Of a stretch of DNA of 8,428 nt, positions 1 to 6,863 are shown piece after piece. Position numbers and translations under genes: made by a program. The DNA lies in contig JALWQD010000063.1 in NCBI GenBank assembly GCA_026994735.1, positions 1 to 8,428 on the forward strand, written 5' to 3'. Position 1 is the stretch's first letter, and each line of letters opens with the position of its first letter. The DNA is from Gammaproteobacteria bacterium (GTDB lineage: Bacteria > Pseudomonadota > Gammaproteobacteria > SZUA-140). The notes under the pieces are model-generated. The model searched no databases. It saw nothing but the letters and a program-made list of their open reading frames with translations, and was not told the origin of the DNA.

Positions 1-318
1 GACAACTTCGGCAACACTATCGACAAGCAAACCAACTGTCTGGCCAGCAGAGTCAGCAATAATAATCCGTGATGATTCATCAATATCGACCTTGGCGATA
101 CCCAACAAAGTACGCATATCGAGGACAGTAACAACAATGCCACGCAAATTAACAATGCCGAGAATTTGCGCACCTGCTCCGGGAACGGGTGTCACGTCGC
201 CGACGCGAACGACCTCATGCACTTGCTTTGCGGCTATGCCATAAGTTTCATCTGCCAGGCTGAACCTGACCCATTGAACTTCTAAATCGTCCTGATTTTC
301 TGCTTCTGGCTGTGTCAT
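1..318 (-). CDS. cheW: Chemotaxis coupling protein CheW (3' end missing)
   Basis: CheW is the cytoplasmic adaptor that links chemoreceptors to the CheA kinase in polar arrays. The frame is open from an ATG at 318 to the window edge, giving 106 residues of a protein usually about 150-170 long; the C-terminal third is cut off. Visible CheW hallmarks are QWVRFSLADETYGI (about residues 15-28), VRVGDVTPVP, the core ILGIVNLRGIVVTVLDMR (about 55-72), and VGLLVDSVAEVV at the edge. It is a single CheW domain starting near the N-terminus, without the long N-terminal extension of ParP-like proteins, so I call it CheW proper. Two purine-rich stretches precede the ATG: GGGAGGAG at 336-329 and GAGGG at 326-322. 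It lies 298 bases after motD and probably has its own sigma54 promoter. Confidence 0.95.
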   Translation of the reverse strand, partial: MTQPEAENQDDLEVQWVRFSLADETYGIAAKQVHEVVRVGDVTPVPGAGAQILGIVNLRGIVVTVLDMRTLLGIAKVDIDESSRIIIADSAGQTVGLLVDSVAEVV

Positions 319-320
319 CG

Positions 321-336
321 TCCCTCTACTCCTCCC
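321..336 (-). promoter_or_regulatory. Double Shine-Dalgarno region of cheW
   Basis: On the minus strand GGGAGGAG (336-329) ends 10 bases before the cheW ATG, and GAGGG (326-322) ends 3 bases before it. The first is a near-ideal ribosome binding site at slightly long spacing, the second is too close. Together they support the ATG at 318 and suggest strong translation. Confidence 0.6.
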
Positions 337-356
337 GTGACCGCTGGTCATAAAAC

Positions 357-370
357 GTCAATATTTTGTC
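357..370. promoter_or_regulatory. Possible FleQ-type activator site downstream of the cheW promoter
   Basis: GTCAATATTTTGTC resembles the Pseudomonas FleQ consensus GTCaNTAAAtTGAC (10 of 13 specified positions, consensus recalled from memory). It is one of three GTCA words on the plus strand at 347, 357 and 368, spaced 10 and 11 bases, so on one face of the helix. It would lie roughly +13 to +26 from the predicted start. FleQ is known to act from such downstream positions at some Pseudomonas promoters. This is an inference that depends on the promoter call. Confidence 0.3.
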
Positions 371-392
371 AAATGAAATAACAACAATGATC

Positions 393-414
393 AAGCATAT
401 TTCAGGCCAACTTT
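393..414 (-). promoter_or_regulatory. Candidate sigma54 (RpoN) -24/-12 promoter for cheW
   Basis: On the minus strand the sequence TTGGCCTGAAATATGCTT (410-393) has GG at 408-407 and GC at 396-395, separated by exactly ten bases, as sigma54 holoenzyme requires. By my count it agrees with 14 of 17 informative positions of the consensus mrNrYTGGCACG-N4-TTGCW-NN-w, including the purines before the -24 element. The predicted start is near 383, giving a leader of about 65 bases before the cheW ATG. FleQ-sigma54 control of flagellar genes is established in polar-flagellate gammaproteobacteria, and FleN, the FleQ antagonist, is encoded in this window. The match is by eye and untested. Confidence 0.5.
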
Positions 415-482
415 TACAATAAATGCGGAATCCTTCTTCTAGCATCGGACAACGAACACGACATGATGCCCAAATCATGGCC

Positions 483-525
483 TCTCAAGCGACGCTGACA
501 TGGCTGTCACCAAAAATCTCAAGCG
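483..525. repeat. Palindrome TGACA-N4-TGTCA inside a direct repeat
   Basis: A perfect 5+5 inverted repeat (496-500 and 505-509 around TGGC) is enclosed by two identical 9-base words TCTCAAGCG at 483-491 and 517-525, 34 bases apart start to start. The centre is about 120 bases upstream of the predicted cheW transcription start, a usual distance for a sigma54 enhancer. The bases are seen directly; a regulatory role is inference. Confidence 0.35.
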
Positions 526-616
526 CGAGAGAATAAGGCATCAGGCGAAAAGGCCTCGCCTATAAATAGTTGATGCCGGTTTAAGGCGTTATCATCCCCA
601 TAGGATTTTTCAACCG

Positions 617-1780
617 CTAGGGAGTCGGCTCTCCTGCTTGGTGAGGAATAGGAATAGGCATTGGAATCGGTATTGCCAGTGGTATAGGGGGATTGATAAC
701 GGAAACCGCGCCAAGTGGCGGTAGCTTTGCGACCCCTCCGCCTGCTCTCCTCGTCATCACTGGCGGCATCTGTGCCGCAGATGGCCCATTCTCCGGCTGC
801 CGCTCTGCCAACTCTTCTTTGGCTACCGGTGCCATGATATGCCCTGCCGCTATCGGCGCAACCTGCTCCGGGACAGAATCCGCAGCGACGATAACCGACG
901 TCTCCTTATTTGCCTCAAGCGCTCGCTTAGCTTTTGCAGCCATACGTTCACTCTCGGCACCTTGTGCTAACTCATAGCGAGTTTCATCCGCACGACTGGC
1001 CAGAATCACCAGTACGACACGTCTGTTTTTTGCTCTGCCTTCAGGCAATGCGTTGCTGGCAACGGGACGGTATTCGCCAAAACCAACTGCTGACATCCGC
1101 CAGGGAGATACTTTTTCTTTTTCAAAGTGTTTGACCACACTGGCAGCACGCGCAAGAGAAAGATCCCAGTTCGATGGAAAGCGGCGGGACTTGACCGGCT
1201 GGTCATCGGTATAGCCCTCGATCCTCAGCGGATTGCCGACCTTGCGCAGTATTTCCGCCAATTTGTCAAGAACGGTCACTGCTTTTCCCTGCAACTTGGC
1301 ATTGCCCTGACTAAACAGCACGCTATCCTTGATCTCGACTTCGACCCAGTTCTTTTTCTGATGGATCTTGACCAGGTCTTCGTCGACGAGCATTTTCAAG
1401 GCACCGGATATTGCTCTTCCCAGGCGCGCCAATTCTTCCTCAGCACGCTTTTGCCCTTTGCCTTTCCCTTCGCCTGCACGACGCTTGCTCGGAATATGGT
1501 TTGATAAAGAAGGCATGACCATCGGCGCGCGCCGGGGTTGCACCGTCGGTGCTGCCGGTGATTTTGTCGAGCTACCTATCTGTATCGGTTCGAGCGATTT
1601 GGTCGAACTGCGAAAGGCAGACACCATTGACTCGGAGAGTACGCGATACTTTCCTTCATTAACCGATGAAACCGAGTACATAACAACAAAAAAAGCAAAC
1701 AGCAGGGTAATAAAGTCGGCATAGGAAACCAGCCACCGTTCGTGGTTTTCGTGCTCTTCATGTGGCTTTTTTCTTGCCAT
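617..1780 (-). CDS. motD: Flagellar stator subunit MotD (MotB family) with extended C-terminal tail
   Basis: MotD is the ion-channel and peptidoglycan-anchoring subunit of a stator, pairing with MotC. The 387-residue protein begins with the family signature MARKKPHEEHENHERWLVSYADF. One membrane segment follows (about 18-38) with the ion-binding aspartate D22 in SYADFITLLFAFF. A charged linker (about 98-117) leads to an OmpA/MotB peptidoglycan-binding domain (about 145-262), including IEGYTDDQPV, NWDLSLARAASVV and AKNRRVVLVIL. Beyond the domain is an unusual tail of about 125 residues, rich in Ala, Glu and Pro, ending in IPIPMPIPIP. Pseudomonas MotD is about 300 residues, so the extra length is mostly this tail. 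No clear Shine-Dalgarno precedes the ATG, but the N-terminus matches the family. H+ or Na+ use cannot be told. Confidence 0.93.
   Translation of the reverse strand: MARKKPHEEHENHERWLVSYADFITLLFAFFVVMYSVSSVNEGKYRVLSESMVSAFRSSTKSLEPIQIGSSTKSPAAPTVQPRRAPMVMPSLSNHIPSKRRAGEGKGKGQKRAEEELARLGRAISGALKMLVDEDLVKIHQKKNWVEVEIKDSVLFSQGNAKLQGKAVTVLDKLAEILRKVGNPLRIEGYTDDQPVKSRRFPSNWDLSLARAASVVKHFEKEKVSPWRMSAVGFGEYRPVASNALPEGRAKNRRVVLVILASRADETRYELAQGAESERMAAKAKRALEANKETSVIVAADSVPEQVAPIAAGHIMAPVAKEELAERQPENGPSAAQMPPVMTRRAGGGVAKLPPLGAVSVINPPIPLAIPIPMPIPIPHQAGEPTP
645..674. repeat. Hexanucleotide tandem repeat coding the Ile-Pro tail of MotD
   Basis: Five six-base units lie in a row on the plus strand: GGAATA, GGAATA, GGCATT, GGAATC, GGTATT. 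On the coding (minus) strand they give alternating Ile/Met and Pro at about residues 369-378 of MotD. A six-base unit changes length without breaking the frame, so copy number could vary between strains. Confidence 0.7.
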
Positions 1781-1895
1781 GACAGCAGGTCTGAAATATC
1801 CTAAAAGTACTTCTTCGAGATGCCAGCCAACTCATCGCTGAAACGAGTCAAAGCAGACACACCAAGGCAAGCACCACTCCAGGAACATCTCCTCA

Positions 1896-2636
1896 TCAGA
1901 CCATATACCCTTGTAATTTAGTCTCAATATTGCGCGGATTTTCACCTTCTGCAATTGAAACAATGCCTTCAATAACCATTTCCTGATACTGGCTGCGCTG
2001 ATGAATAATGCTCTTCAACTTATTGGCCATCGGTAAAAAAAACAGGTTAGCCAAACCCACACCATAAATCGTTGCGACAAAAGCGACGGCAATACCACCA
2101 CCGAGTTTGCTTGGGTCAGCAAGGTTATTCATGACATGAATCAAACCCATGACAGCACCGATAATGCCCACTGTCGGACAATAGCCTCCAAGACCTTCAT
2201 AAACCTTGGCTGCCTGTGTCGCTTCATATTCCTGTGTCCCGACCTCAACCTCAAGAATACCTCGAATAACATCAGGTTCACTTCCATCAACAAGCAATTG
2301 CAACCCTTTCTTGGCAAAGACATCCTCTTCACTGTCGGCAATTGATTCAAGCCCCAACAAACCCTCTTTTCGTGCCGTATTACTCCAGGCGGAAATTTTC
2401 TCAATGGCCTCTGCGGCAGGAATCTTTGGTGGCAAAAACACCCACAAGGACATTTTCAGTGAACCCATAAACGTTCGCATCGGCACCTGCAACATGATCG
2501 CTCCGACAGTACCACCGAAGACAATGATAAATGCTGTCAGCTGCATCAAGGAACTTAGGTGACCACCTTCAAGGTAATTGCCACCAAGAATGGCACCAAA
2601 AGCAACAATGACACCAAGTACACTCAGGATATCCAT
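1896..2636 (-). CDS. motC: Flagellar stator subunit MotC (MotA family)
   Basis: MotC is the four-helix inner-membrane stator protein whose cytoplasmic loop pushes on the rotor protein FliG. At 246 residues it has normal length for the Pseudomonas MotC type. Membrane segments are visible at about 4-23, 32-52, 150-172 and 183-204. The cytoplasmic loop has the conserved RKEGLLGLE (about 89-97). The third helix begins CPTVGIIGAVMGLIHVM, with the conserved proline near the channel, and the fourth contains GGGIAVAFVATIYGVGLANLFFLP. The start is preceded by GAAGGG at good spacing. The gene overlaps the end of cheB by 13 bases, so the two are probably translationally coupled. Pairing with MotD is inferred from adjacency and family knowledge. 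Confidence 0.95.
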   Translation of the reverse strand: MDILSVLGVIVAFGAILGGNYLEGGHLSSLMQLTAFIIVFGGTVGAIMLQVPMRTFMGSLKMSLWVFLPPKIPAAEAIEKISAWSNTARKEGLLGLESIADSEEDVFAKKGLQLLVDGSEPDVIRGILEVEVGTQEYEATQAAKVYEGLGGYCPTVGIIGAVMGLIHVMNNLADPSKLGGGIAVAFVATIYGVGLANLFFLPMANKLKSIIHQRSQYQEMVIEGIVSIAEGENPRNIETKLQGYMV

Positions 2637-3691
2637 GCATGACCCTTCATAGAAAATTTATCAGCTAATTCACTGAGAGAATAAACACCATCGGACAAGC
2701 CCGCTTCGGCAACCGCATGGGGCATACCAAAAATAACCGAGGAATCCTTGTCCTGTGACCAAACTCGCCCGCCCTTTTCTTTGATATTGCGGGCCCCCTG
2801 ACATCCATCGGCGCCCATCCCTGTAAGGATAATAGCCATTACCGGGCGTTTGAGATTAACCGCTAAAGAATTCAGGGTTGTATCGGCAGAAGGGCGGTAA
2901 ATATCCTTTTCGGTCGCAGGACAAATGCGGGCATAGAGAGTGCCCGCATTTTCTTCGACATGCATCTGCTGTCCACCGGGAGCAAGATAAGCACAGCCAG
3001 GTAACAGATGCTCATCCTGACCGACATGATGAACCTCAATTTTACTCAGACGATCCAGACGCTCTGCAAAAGACTCTGTAAAACCTGCCGGCATGTGTTG
3101 AATAATTAAAACCGGCACAGGAAAATCACGAGGAAATGCGGGCAATAACCTTTGCAGTGCCGACGGGCCTCCTGTCGAAGCAACAATCGCCAGCGCCTGA
3201 AAGTGTTGGCTGTCAAAATGGCGAACACCGCCTACAGATATTGGCTGCGGCGACATTGAAACGGCCGTTGTCAATTCTGACATGGCCTTTCCTGATATCT
3301 GTACGTGACAGAAAATATCATTTATCTTTTCACAAAGATGCTTGGAAAAATATTTTCCTGGCAAGATATCTTTCTTGTGGATAAAGTCTACCGCCCCGGC
3401 TGTCAGTGCATCTAATGTTGCGGGAGCACCTTGCCCGGTTTCCATCGACATCATGAGTATTTTTGTTGGCCAGAGAGCCATAATCTGGCGCACAGCCTCA
3501 ACACCGCCCATCACCGGCATCTCAACATCCATGGTGACCACATCAGGCTTCAGCAACTGTGTCATCTCGACAGCCTGACGGCCATTTTGAGCTTCACCGA
3601 CAAGCTCAATGTCAGAGCAGCCGGCAATACTGTCGCGAAGAATTCGGCGAAAAAATGAAGAATCATCAACAATGAGGAGTTTGATAGTCAT
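2624..3691 (-). CDS. cheB: Receptor methylesterase/deamidase CheB
   Basis: CheB removes methyl groups from chemoreceptor glutamates when phosphorylated by CheA, giving adaptation opposite to CheR, which is not in this window. The 355-residue protein has the standard two-domain plan. The receiver domain (1 to about 120) has D9/D10, phospho-acceptor D55 in TMDVEMP, S82 and K106. After a linker (about 130-160) comes the catalytic domain (about 163-345), with the triad visible as S172 in ASTGGPS, H199 in IIQHMP and D295 in TGMGADG. All key residues are intact. The ATG at 3691 lies 11 bases after the cheA stop with no good Shine-Dalgarno, so translation is probably coupled to cheA. The stop lies inside the start of motC. 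Confidence 0.96.
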   Translation of the reverse strand: MTIKLLIVDDSSFFRRILRDSIAGCSDIELVGEAQNGRQAVEMTQLLKPDVVTMDVEMPVMGGVEAVRQIMALWPTKILMMSMETGQGAPATLDALTAGAVDFIHKKDILPGKYFSKHLCEKINDIFCHVQISGKAMSELTTAVSMSPQPISVGGVRHFDSQHFQALAIVASTGGPSALQRLLPAFPRDFPVPVLIIQHMPAGFTESFAERLDRLSKIEVHHVGQDEHLLPGCAYLAPGGQQMHVEENAGTLYARICPATEKDIYRPSADTTLNSLAVNLKRPVMAIILTGMGADGCQGARNIKEKGGRVWSQDKDSSVIFGMPHAVAEAGLSDGVYSLSELADKFSMKGHAWIS

Positions 3692-3702
3692 TGGTTTAGG
3701 CG

Positions 3703-5739
3703 CTAATTCACCGCGTAGCGGTCGACAAGACCAGGAACATCAAGAATCAAAGAGACGCGGCCATTACCTGTAATGGTTGCGCCGGCAAGCCCGGACAAAC
3801 CCTGTAACAGGGAGCCGAGAGGTTTGATAACAACATCTTCCTGCCCAAACAGCTCATCAACAACTAGTCCAACACGCTTCGCACCAATATTGATAACGAC
3901 AACCTGCCCTTCCTTTTTTCCATCCTCACGGCACTGTCCGGGACCTTTCACCCACTCTCGTAACTGTAAAATGGGCAGGGATTTCTTCCTTGCCAGCATG
4001 ACTTCCTGGCCATCAACATAATTACTCTCGGTGCGATTGATAATTTCGACAATACTGCCCAAGGGAAGGGCAAACACCTGATCAGCCAAACCCACCATCA
4101 ATGTTGGCATGATGGCCATCGTCAATGGCAAACAGACTGTAATTTTGGTGCCAACTTCTTTTTCCGACTGAATATTGATCGTACCATTCAGATCGCTTAT
4201 GCGCGTCCTGACGACATCCATACCCACACCACGCCCGGAGATATCGGAAACCTCGTCACAGGTTGAAAAACCTGGCTCAAAAATCAGGTGAAAGCATTCA
4301 CGTTCGCTCAGGCGGGCCGCAGCCTCAGCATCCATTAAACCGCGCTTAACAGCCGTCTCACGCAGTCGGTCAGCATCCATACCACCACCATCATCTTCGA
4401 TAATGATTTCAATATGGTCACCTTCCTGCGAAGCGGATAAACGCAAAGTGCCTGTCCTTGGTTTACCCAGACTTTCCCGCTGATCACCCGCCTCAATACC
4501 GTGATCCAGGCCATTGCGAACAAGGTGCACCAAAGGGTCTGACAAGGCCTCAACGAGGTTCTTATCAAGCTCGGTTTCTTCGCCACTCATCTCCAGATGG
4601 ACATCCTTGCCGAGATTGCGGGCCAAATCCCGGACAACGCGCGGGAAGCGACCAAACACCTTGCGGATGGGTTGCATGCGCGTCTTCATGACTGCGGTCT
4701 GCAGGTTCGCCGTCACCAAATCAAGATGATCAACAGCACCGGCAAGGGTTTCATCATTGTACATACCACGCAGAACCAGCAGTCGATTACGTGACAAAAC
4801 CAGTTCGCCAACAAGATTCATAATTTCATCGAGTCGACGGGTATCCACACGCACCGTCGGTTCAGCCATCGCTGAAGAACCACCTCCGGTACGTGCCTTT
4901 GCACGGCTGCCATTTTCCCCGGCAGGCTTTTTCTTCTCTTCGGCCGTCTTTACCTTCGCCCCTGCTTTCGCCGCCGGCTTACTCTCTTTGGTTTCTGCTG
5001 CAGGCAGAGCGGCTCCCGTTTTACCCGGTGCTGCGGCACCATGAATTTGATCGAGAAGCGCTTCAAATTCATCATCAGTAATAATATCAGCGGCCACATC
5101 CTTGGCGGCAGCTAGCGGTGCTTCGCCGGCAGCCGCAACATCTTCATCGGCAAGAACCACAAAGGGTCCAATTGTCCCCTTCTTTTCATCAATGAATTCT
5201 TTTTCCTCATCGGCAGCGGCAGGGGGAGCAAACTCTTGCGAAAATAATGTCAGCTCACCGGCATCGGCAAGTATGCCATTATCGTTTGATTGTCCAGGCG
5301 GCGGCGAAACAACTTCGTTAAGAACCTCGGCAGGGATTTCTGCCGACGGTGCATCCAGCAAGGCGGCCAGTGCACTGATCAGTTCCGGGTCGGCATCGTT
5401 GACACCAAGGTTTCCACTATTGATCTGCTCGAACATTTCCTGCAAGGCATCATAGGCACGAAGGATGACATCCATCAGCAATGCATCAGCCTTCCGCTCA
5501 CCTTGACGCAAGATACCAAAGACATCTTCTGCATGGTGGCAAAGTTCGACGAGAGGACTTATTTCAAGAAATCCGGCCCCCCCCTTAATCGTATGGAAAG
5601 CCCGAAAAATCGTATTCAGCAAATCCAGGTCTTCCGGTCGCTGCTCCAGATCAACGAGCTGCTCCCCGAGTTGTTCCAGTATTTCACCTGCTTCTACGAG
5701 AAATTCCCGCAGCAGTTCCTCATCCTGCGCAAAAGACAT
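3703..5739 (-). CDS. cheA: Chemotaxis sensor histidine kinase CheA
   Basis: CheA autophosphorylates in response to receptor state and passes phosphate to CheY and CheB. The 678-residue protein begins with an Hpt (P1) domain (1 to about 105) whose phosphorylated histidine is H49 in RAFHTIKGGAGFL. Residues about 130-290 are an Ala/Pro/Glu-rich low-complexity region with no P2 domain I can recognise, broken by one conserved-looking island, ITDDEFEALLDQIHG (220-234). Dimerisation P3 is at about 293-360. The P4 ATPase follows, with N box DPLVHLVRNGLDHGIE (401-416), EDDGGGMD (448-455) and SGRGVGMDVV (501-510). The CheW-like P5 domain is at about 541-678. A Shine-Dalgarno GGGAG inside the end of cheZ, 8 bases before the ATG, supports the start. 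The gap to cheZ is 3 bases. Confidence 0.97.
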   Translation of the reverse strand: MSFAQDEELLREFLVEAGEILEQLGEQLVDLEQRPEDLDLLNTIFRAFHTIKGGAGFLEISPLVELCHHAEDVFGILRQGERKADALLMDVILRAYDALQEMFEQINSGNLGVNDADPELISALAALLDAPSAEIPAEVLNEVVSPPPGQSNDNGILADAGELTLFSQEFAPPAAADEEKEFIDEKKGTIGPFVVLADEDVAAAGEAPLAAAKDVAADIITDDEFEALLDQIHGAAAPGKTGAALPAAETKESKPAAKAGAKVKTAEEKKKPAGENGSRAKARTGGGSSAMAEPTVRVDTRRLDEIMNLVGELVLSRNRLLVLRGMYNDETLAGAVDHLDLVTANLQTAVMKTRMQPIRKVFGRFPRVVRDLARNLGKDVHLEMSGEETELDKNLVEALSDPLVHLVRNGLDHGIEAGDQRESLGKPRTGTLRLSASQEGDHIEIIIEDDGGGMDADRLRETAVKRGLMDAEAAARLSERECFHLIFEPGFSTCDEVSDISGRGVGMDVVRTRISDLNGTINIQSEKEVGTKITVCLPLTMAIMPTLMVGLADQVFALPLGSIVEIINRTESNYVDGQEVMLARKKSLPILQLREWVKGPGQCREDGKKEGQVVVINIGAKRVGLVVDELFGQEDVVIKPLGSLLQGLSGLAGATITGNGRVSLILDVPGLVDRYAVN

Positions 5740-5742
5740 CGT

Positions 5743-6447
5743 CTAGACTCCCAGACCGGATAATAGATCGTCGATCTCGTCCTGACCAGAGATGCTTGCT
5801 GTCCCCTGACAACCCGGCACGGCTGGCCCCATAATTTCTTTCTTTGTCCTCTCGGCAGTGGAGAGTGTCTTCACTTCCGGGCCATTGCCATCATTGACCA
5901 AGACCGACAAACCGTCTTCAATATCACAAACAACATCGATCACTTGCCTGAGTATTTGGCCGGTAATATCCTGAAAGGATTGAGCCATCATAATGTCATT
6001 CAATGCTTGCCGAACTTCGTTCACATTTGCCGGTAATGTGAGCATGAATTTCTGCAGGCTTTCGTCGTCAACGCTATGATTATTCTGACTCAACCAGCTA
6101 TCTGTAAATTCGATAATCTGATCGCAAAGAGGAAGGCTTGCTTCAACATGGGCAAGCGTACCGTTGGCCGCCTTTTCTGTTGTTTCAATGACATAGTCAA
6201 GGCGCTGCCGGGCATCGGGAATATCACGATCAGCCAGACTGGCGATACGGGAATCAATGGCTGTTTGCGCCATCATTGATTGCAATTTTCCTGACAGGCG
6301 ATTCAGCTCATTATAAAGCTCGCTACCATGCTGGTGTTCTATCTCGCTGAGCAACTCTTCAACACGGCAACCATTACCCTCTTGCAGTTCTACGACAAGC
6401 TCACGTGCCCGCTCCAGATACCAGCTCTGCATGTCTGCATCCATCAT
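5743..6447 (-). CDS. cheZ: CheY-phosphate phosphatase CheZ
   Basis: CheZ ends the motor signal by speeding dephosphorylation of CheY-P. The 234-residue protein is mainly long helices, as expected for the four-helix-bundle dimer. The catalytic segment MAQSFQDITGQILRQV (about 154-169) keeps the counterparts of E. coli D143 and Q147, here D160 and Q164. The C-terminal CheY-binding helix is present as QDEIDDLLSGLGV (222-234), tied by a flexible linker (about 186-221). Two ATG codons lie side by side at 6447 and 6444. With GAGG at 6456-6453 the second has better spacing (8 versus 5 bases), so the protein may begin one residue later. It sits 16 bases after cheY and 3 before cheA. CheZ is typical of beta- and gammaproteobacteria. 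Confidence 0.96.
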   Translation of the reverse strand: MMDADMQSWYLERARELVVELQEGNGCRVEELLSEIEHQHGSELYNELNRLSGKLQSMMAQTAIDSRIASLADRDIPDARQRLDYVIETTEKAANGTLAHVEASLPLCDQIIEFTDSWLSQNNHSVDDESLQKFMLTLPANVNEVRQALNDIMMAQSFQDITGQILRQVIDVVCDIEDGLSVLVNDGNGPEVKTLSTAERTKKEIMGPAVPGCQGTASISGQDEIDDLLSGLGV

Positions 6448-6463
6448 CCCCCCCTCGGCGGGT

Positions 6464-6856
6464 CTAAGCCGCGCCGTCTATCCTGGCAAAGATCTTGTCG
6501 ATCTTTTCCTTGAGCGTCGCGGCATTAAAGGGTTTGACAATATAGCCATTGACACCGGCCTGTGCAGCCTCGATGATTTGATCTTTTTTCGCTTCAGCAG
6601 TCACCAACAACACGGGCAATGTCGCCAGATTGGCATCGGCACGGACACTTTTAAGCAAGTCGATACCTTGCATGCCGGGCATATTCCAGTCGGTAATGAG
6701 AAAGTCGATACCGCCTTTTTGCAAGATCGGCAAGGCCGTCTGGCCATCATCCGCCTCAGAAATATTGCTGAAACCCAGATCCTTCAGAAGATTCTTGATA
6801 ATCCTCCGCATCGTCGCAAAATCATCAACGACGAGTATTTTCATTCCCATGTCCAA
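6464..6856 (-). CDS. cheY: Chemotaxis response regulator CheY, probable TTG start
   Basis: CheY is the single-domain response regulator that, when phosphorylated by CheA, binds FliM in the flagellar switch. Numbered from the M of MKILVVDD, the acidic pocket is D7/D8, the phospho-acceptor is D52 in TDWNMPGMQGIDLL, and T82, Y101 and K104 complete the switch set. The start needs a choice. ATG at 6844 (126 residues) and ATG at 6850 (128) are possible, but TAAGGAG at 6870-6864 is only 7 bases from a TTG at 6856, giving an N-terminus of MDMGMKIL and 130 residues. Short extensions before MKIL occur in some relatives. The frame is also open upstream to 6886, but that would run into fliA and is unlikely. 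The gap to the fliA stop is 11 bases. Confidence 0.95.
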   Translation of the reverse strand: MDMGMKILVVDDFATMRRIIKNLLKDLGFSNISEADDGQTALPILQKGGIDFLITDWNMPGMQGIDLLKSVRADANLATLPVLLVTAEAKKDQIIEAAQAGVNGYIVKPFNAATLKEKIDKIFARIDGAA

Positions 6857-6863
6857 GGTCGTT

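Larger units (their letters stand above)
319..616. other. Intergenic region between motD and cheW
   Basis: This 298-base stretch has no credible gene on either strand. It is the only sizeable non-coding stretch in the window. It contains the cheW ribosome binding region, a sigma54 promoter candidate (393-414), a FleQ-like site (357-370), a palindrome flanked by direct repeats (483-525), and a short hairpin (543-561) that lacks the T-run of an intrinsic terminator. In related genomes this is where parC and parP commonly sit. I see no remnant of either, although short decayed fragments could escape notice by eye. Confidence 0.75.

Noticed and set aside
1..318. Reading the truncated gene at the left edge as parP rather than cheW
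   Set aside because: The CheW domain begins within about 15 residues of a well-supported start, without the N-terminal extension of ParP, and the core sequence resembles canonical CheW.
360..375. TTGACA word on the minus strand as a sigma70 -35 box for cheW
   Set aside because: No acceptable -10 hexamer lies 16-18 bases downstream; the nearest candidate is about 14 bases away. The sigma54 element fits better.
543..561. Short inverted repeat AGGCGA/TCGCCT after motD as an operon terminator
   Set aside because: The stem is six base pairs with a seven-base loop and no T-run follows on the minus strand, so it does not qualify as an intrinsic terminator. Transcription may well read through to cheW.
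4860..5300. Alanine/lysine-rich stretch of cheA as a separate inserted element
   Set aside because: The frame is continuous and low-complexity linkers are normal between P1 and P3 in CheA of this type. No flanking repeats or foreign gene are visible.
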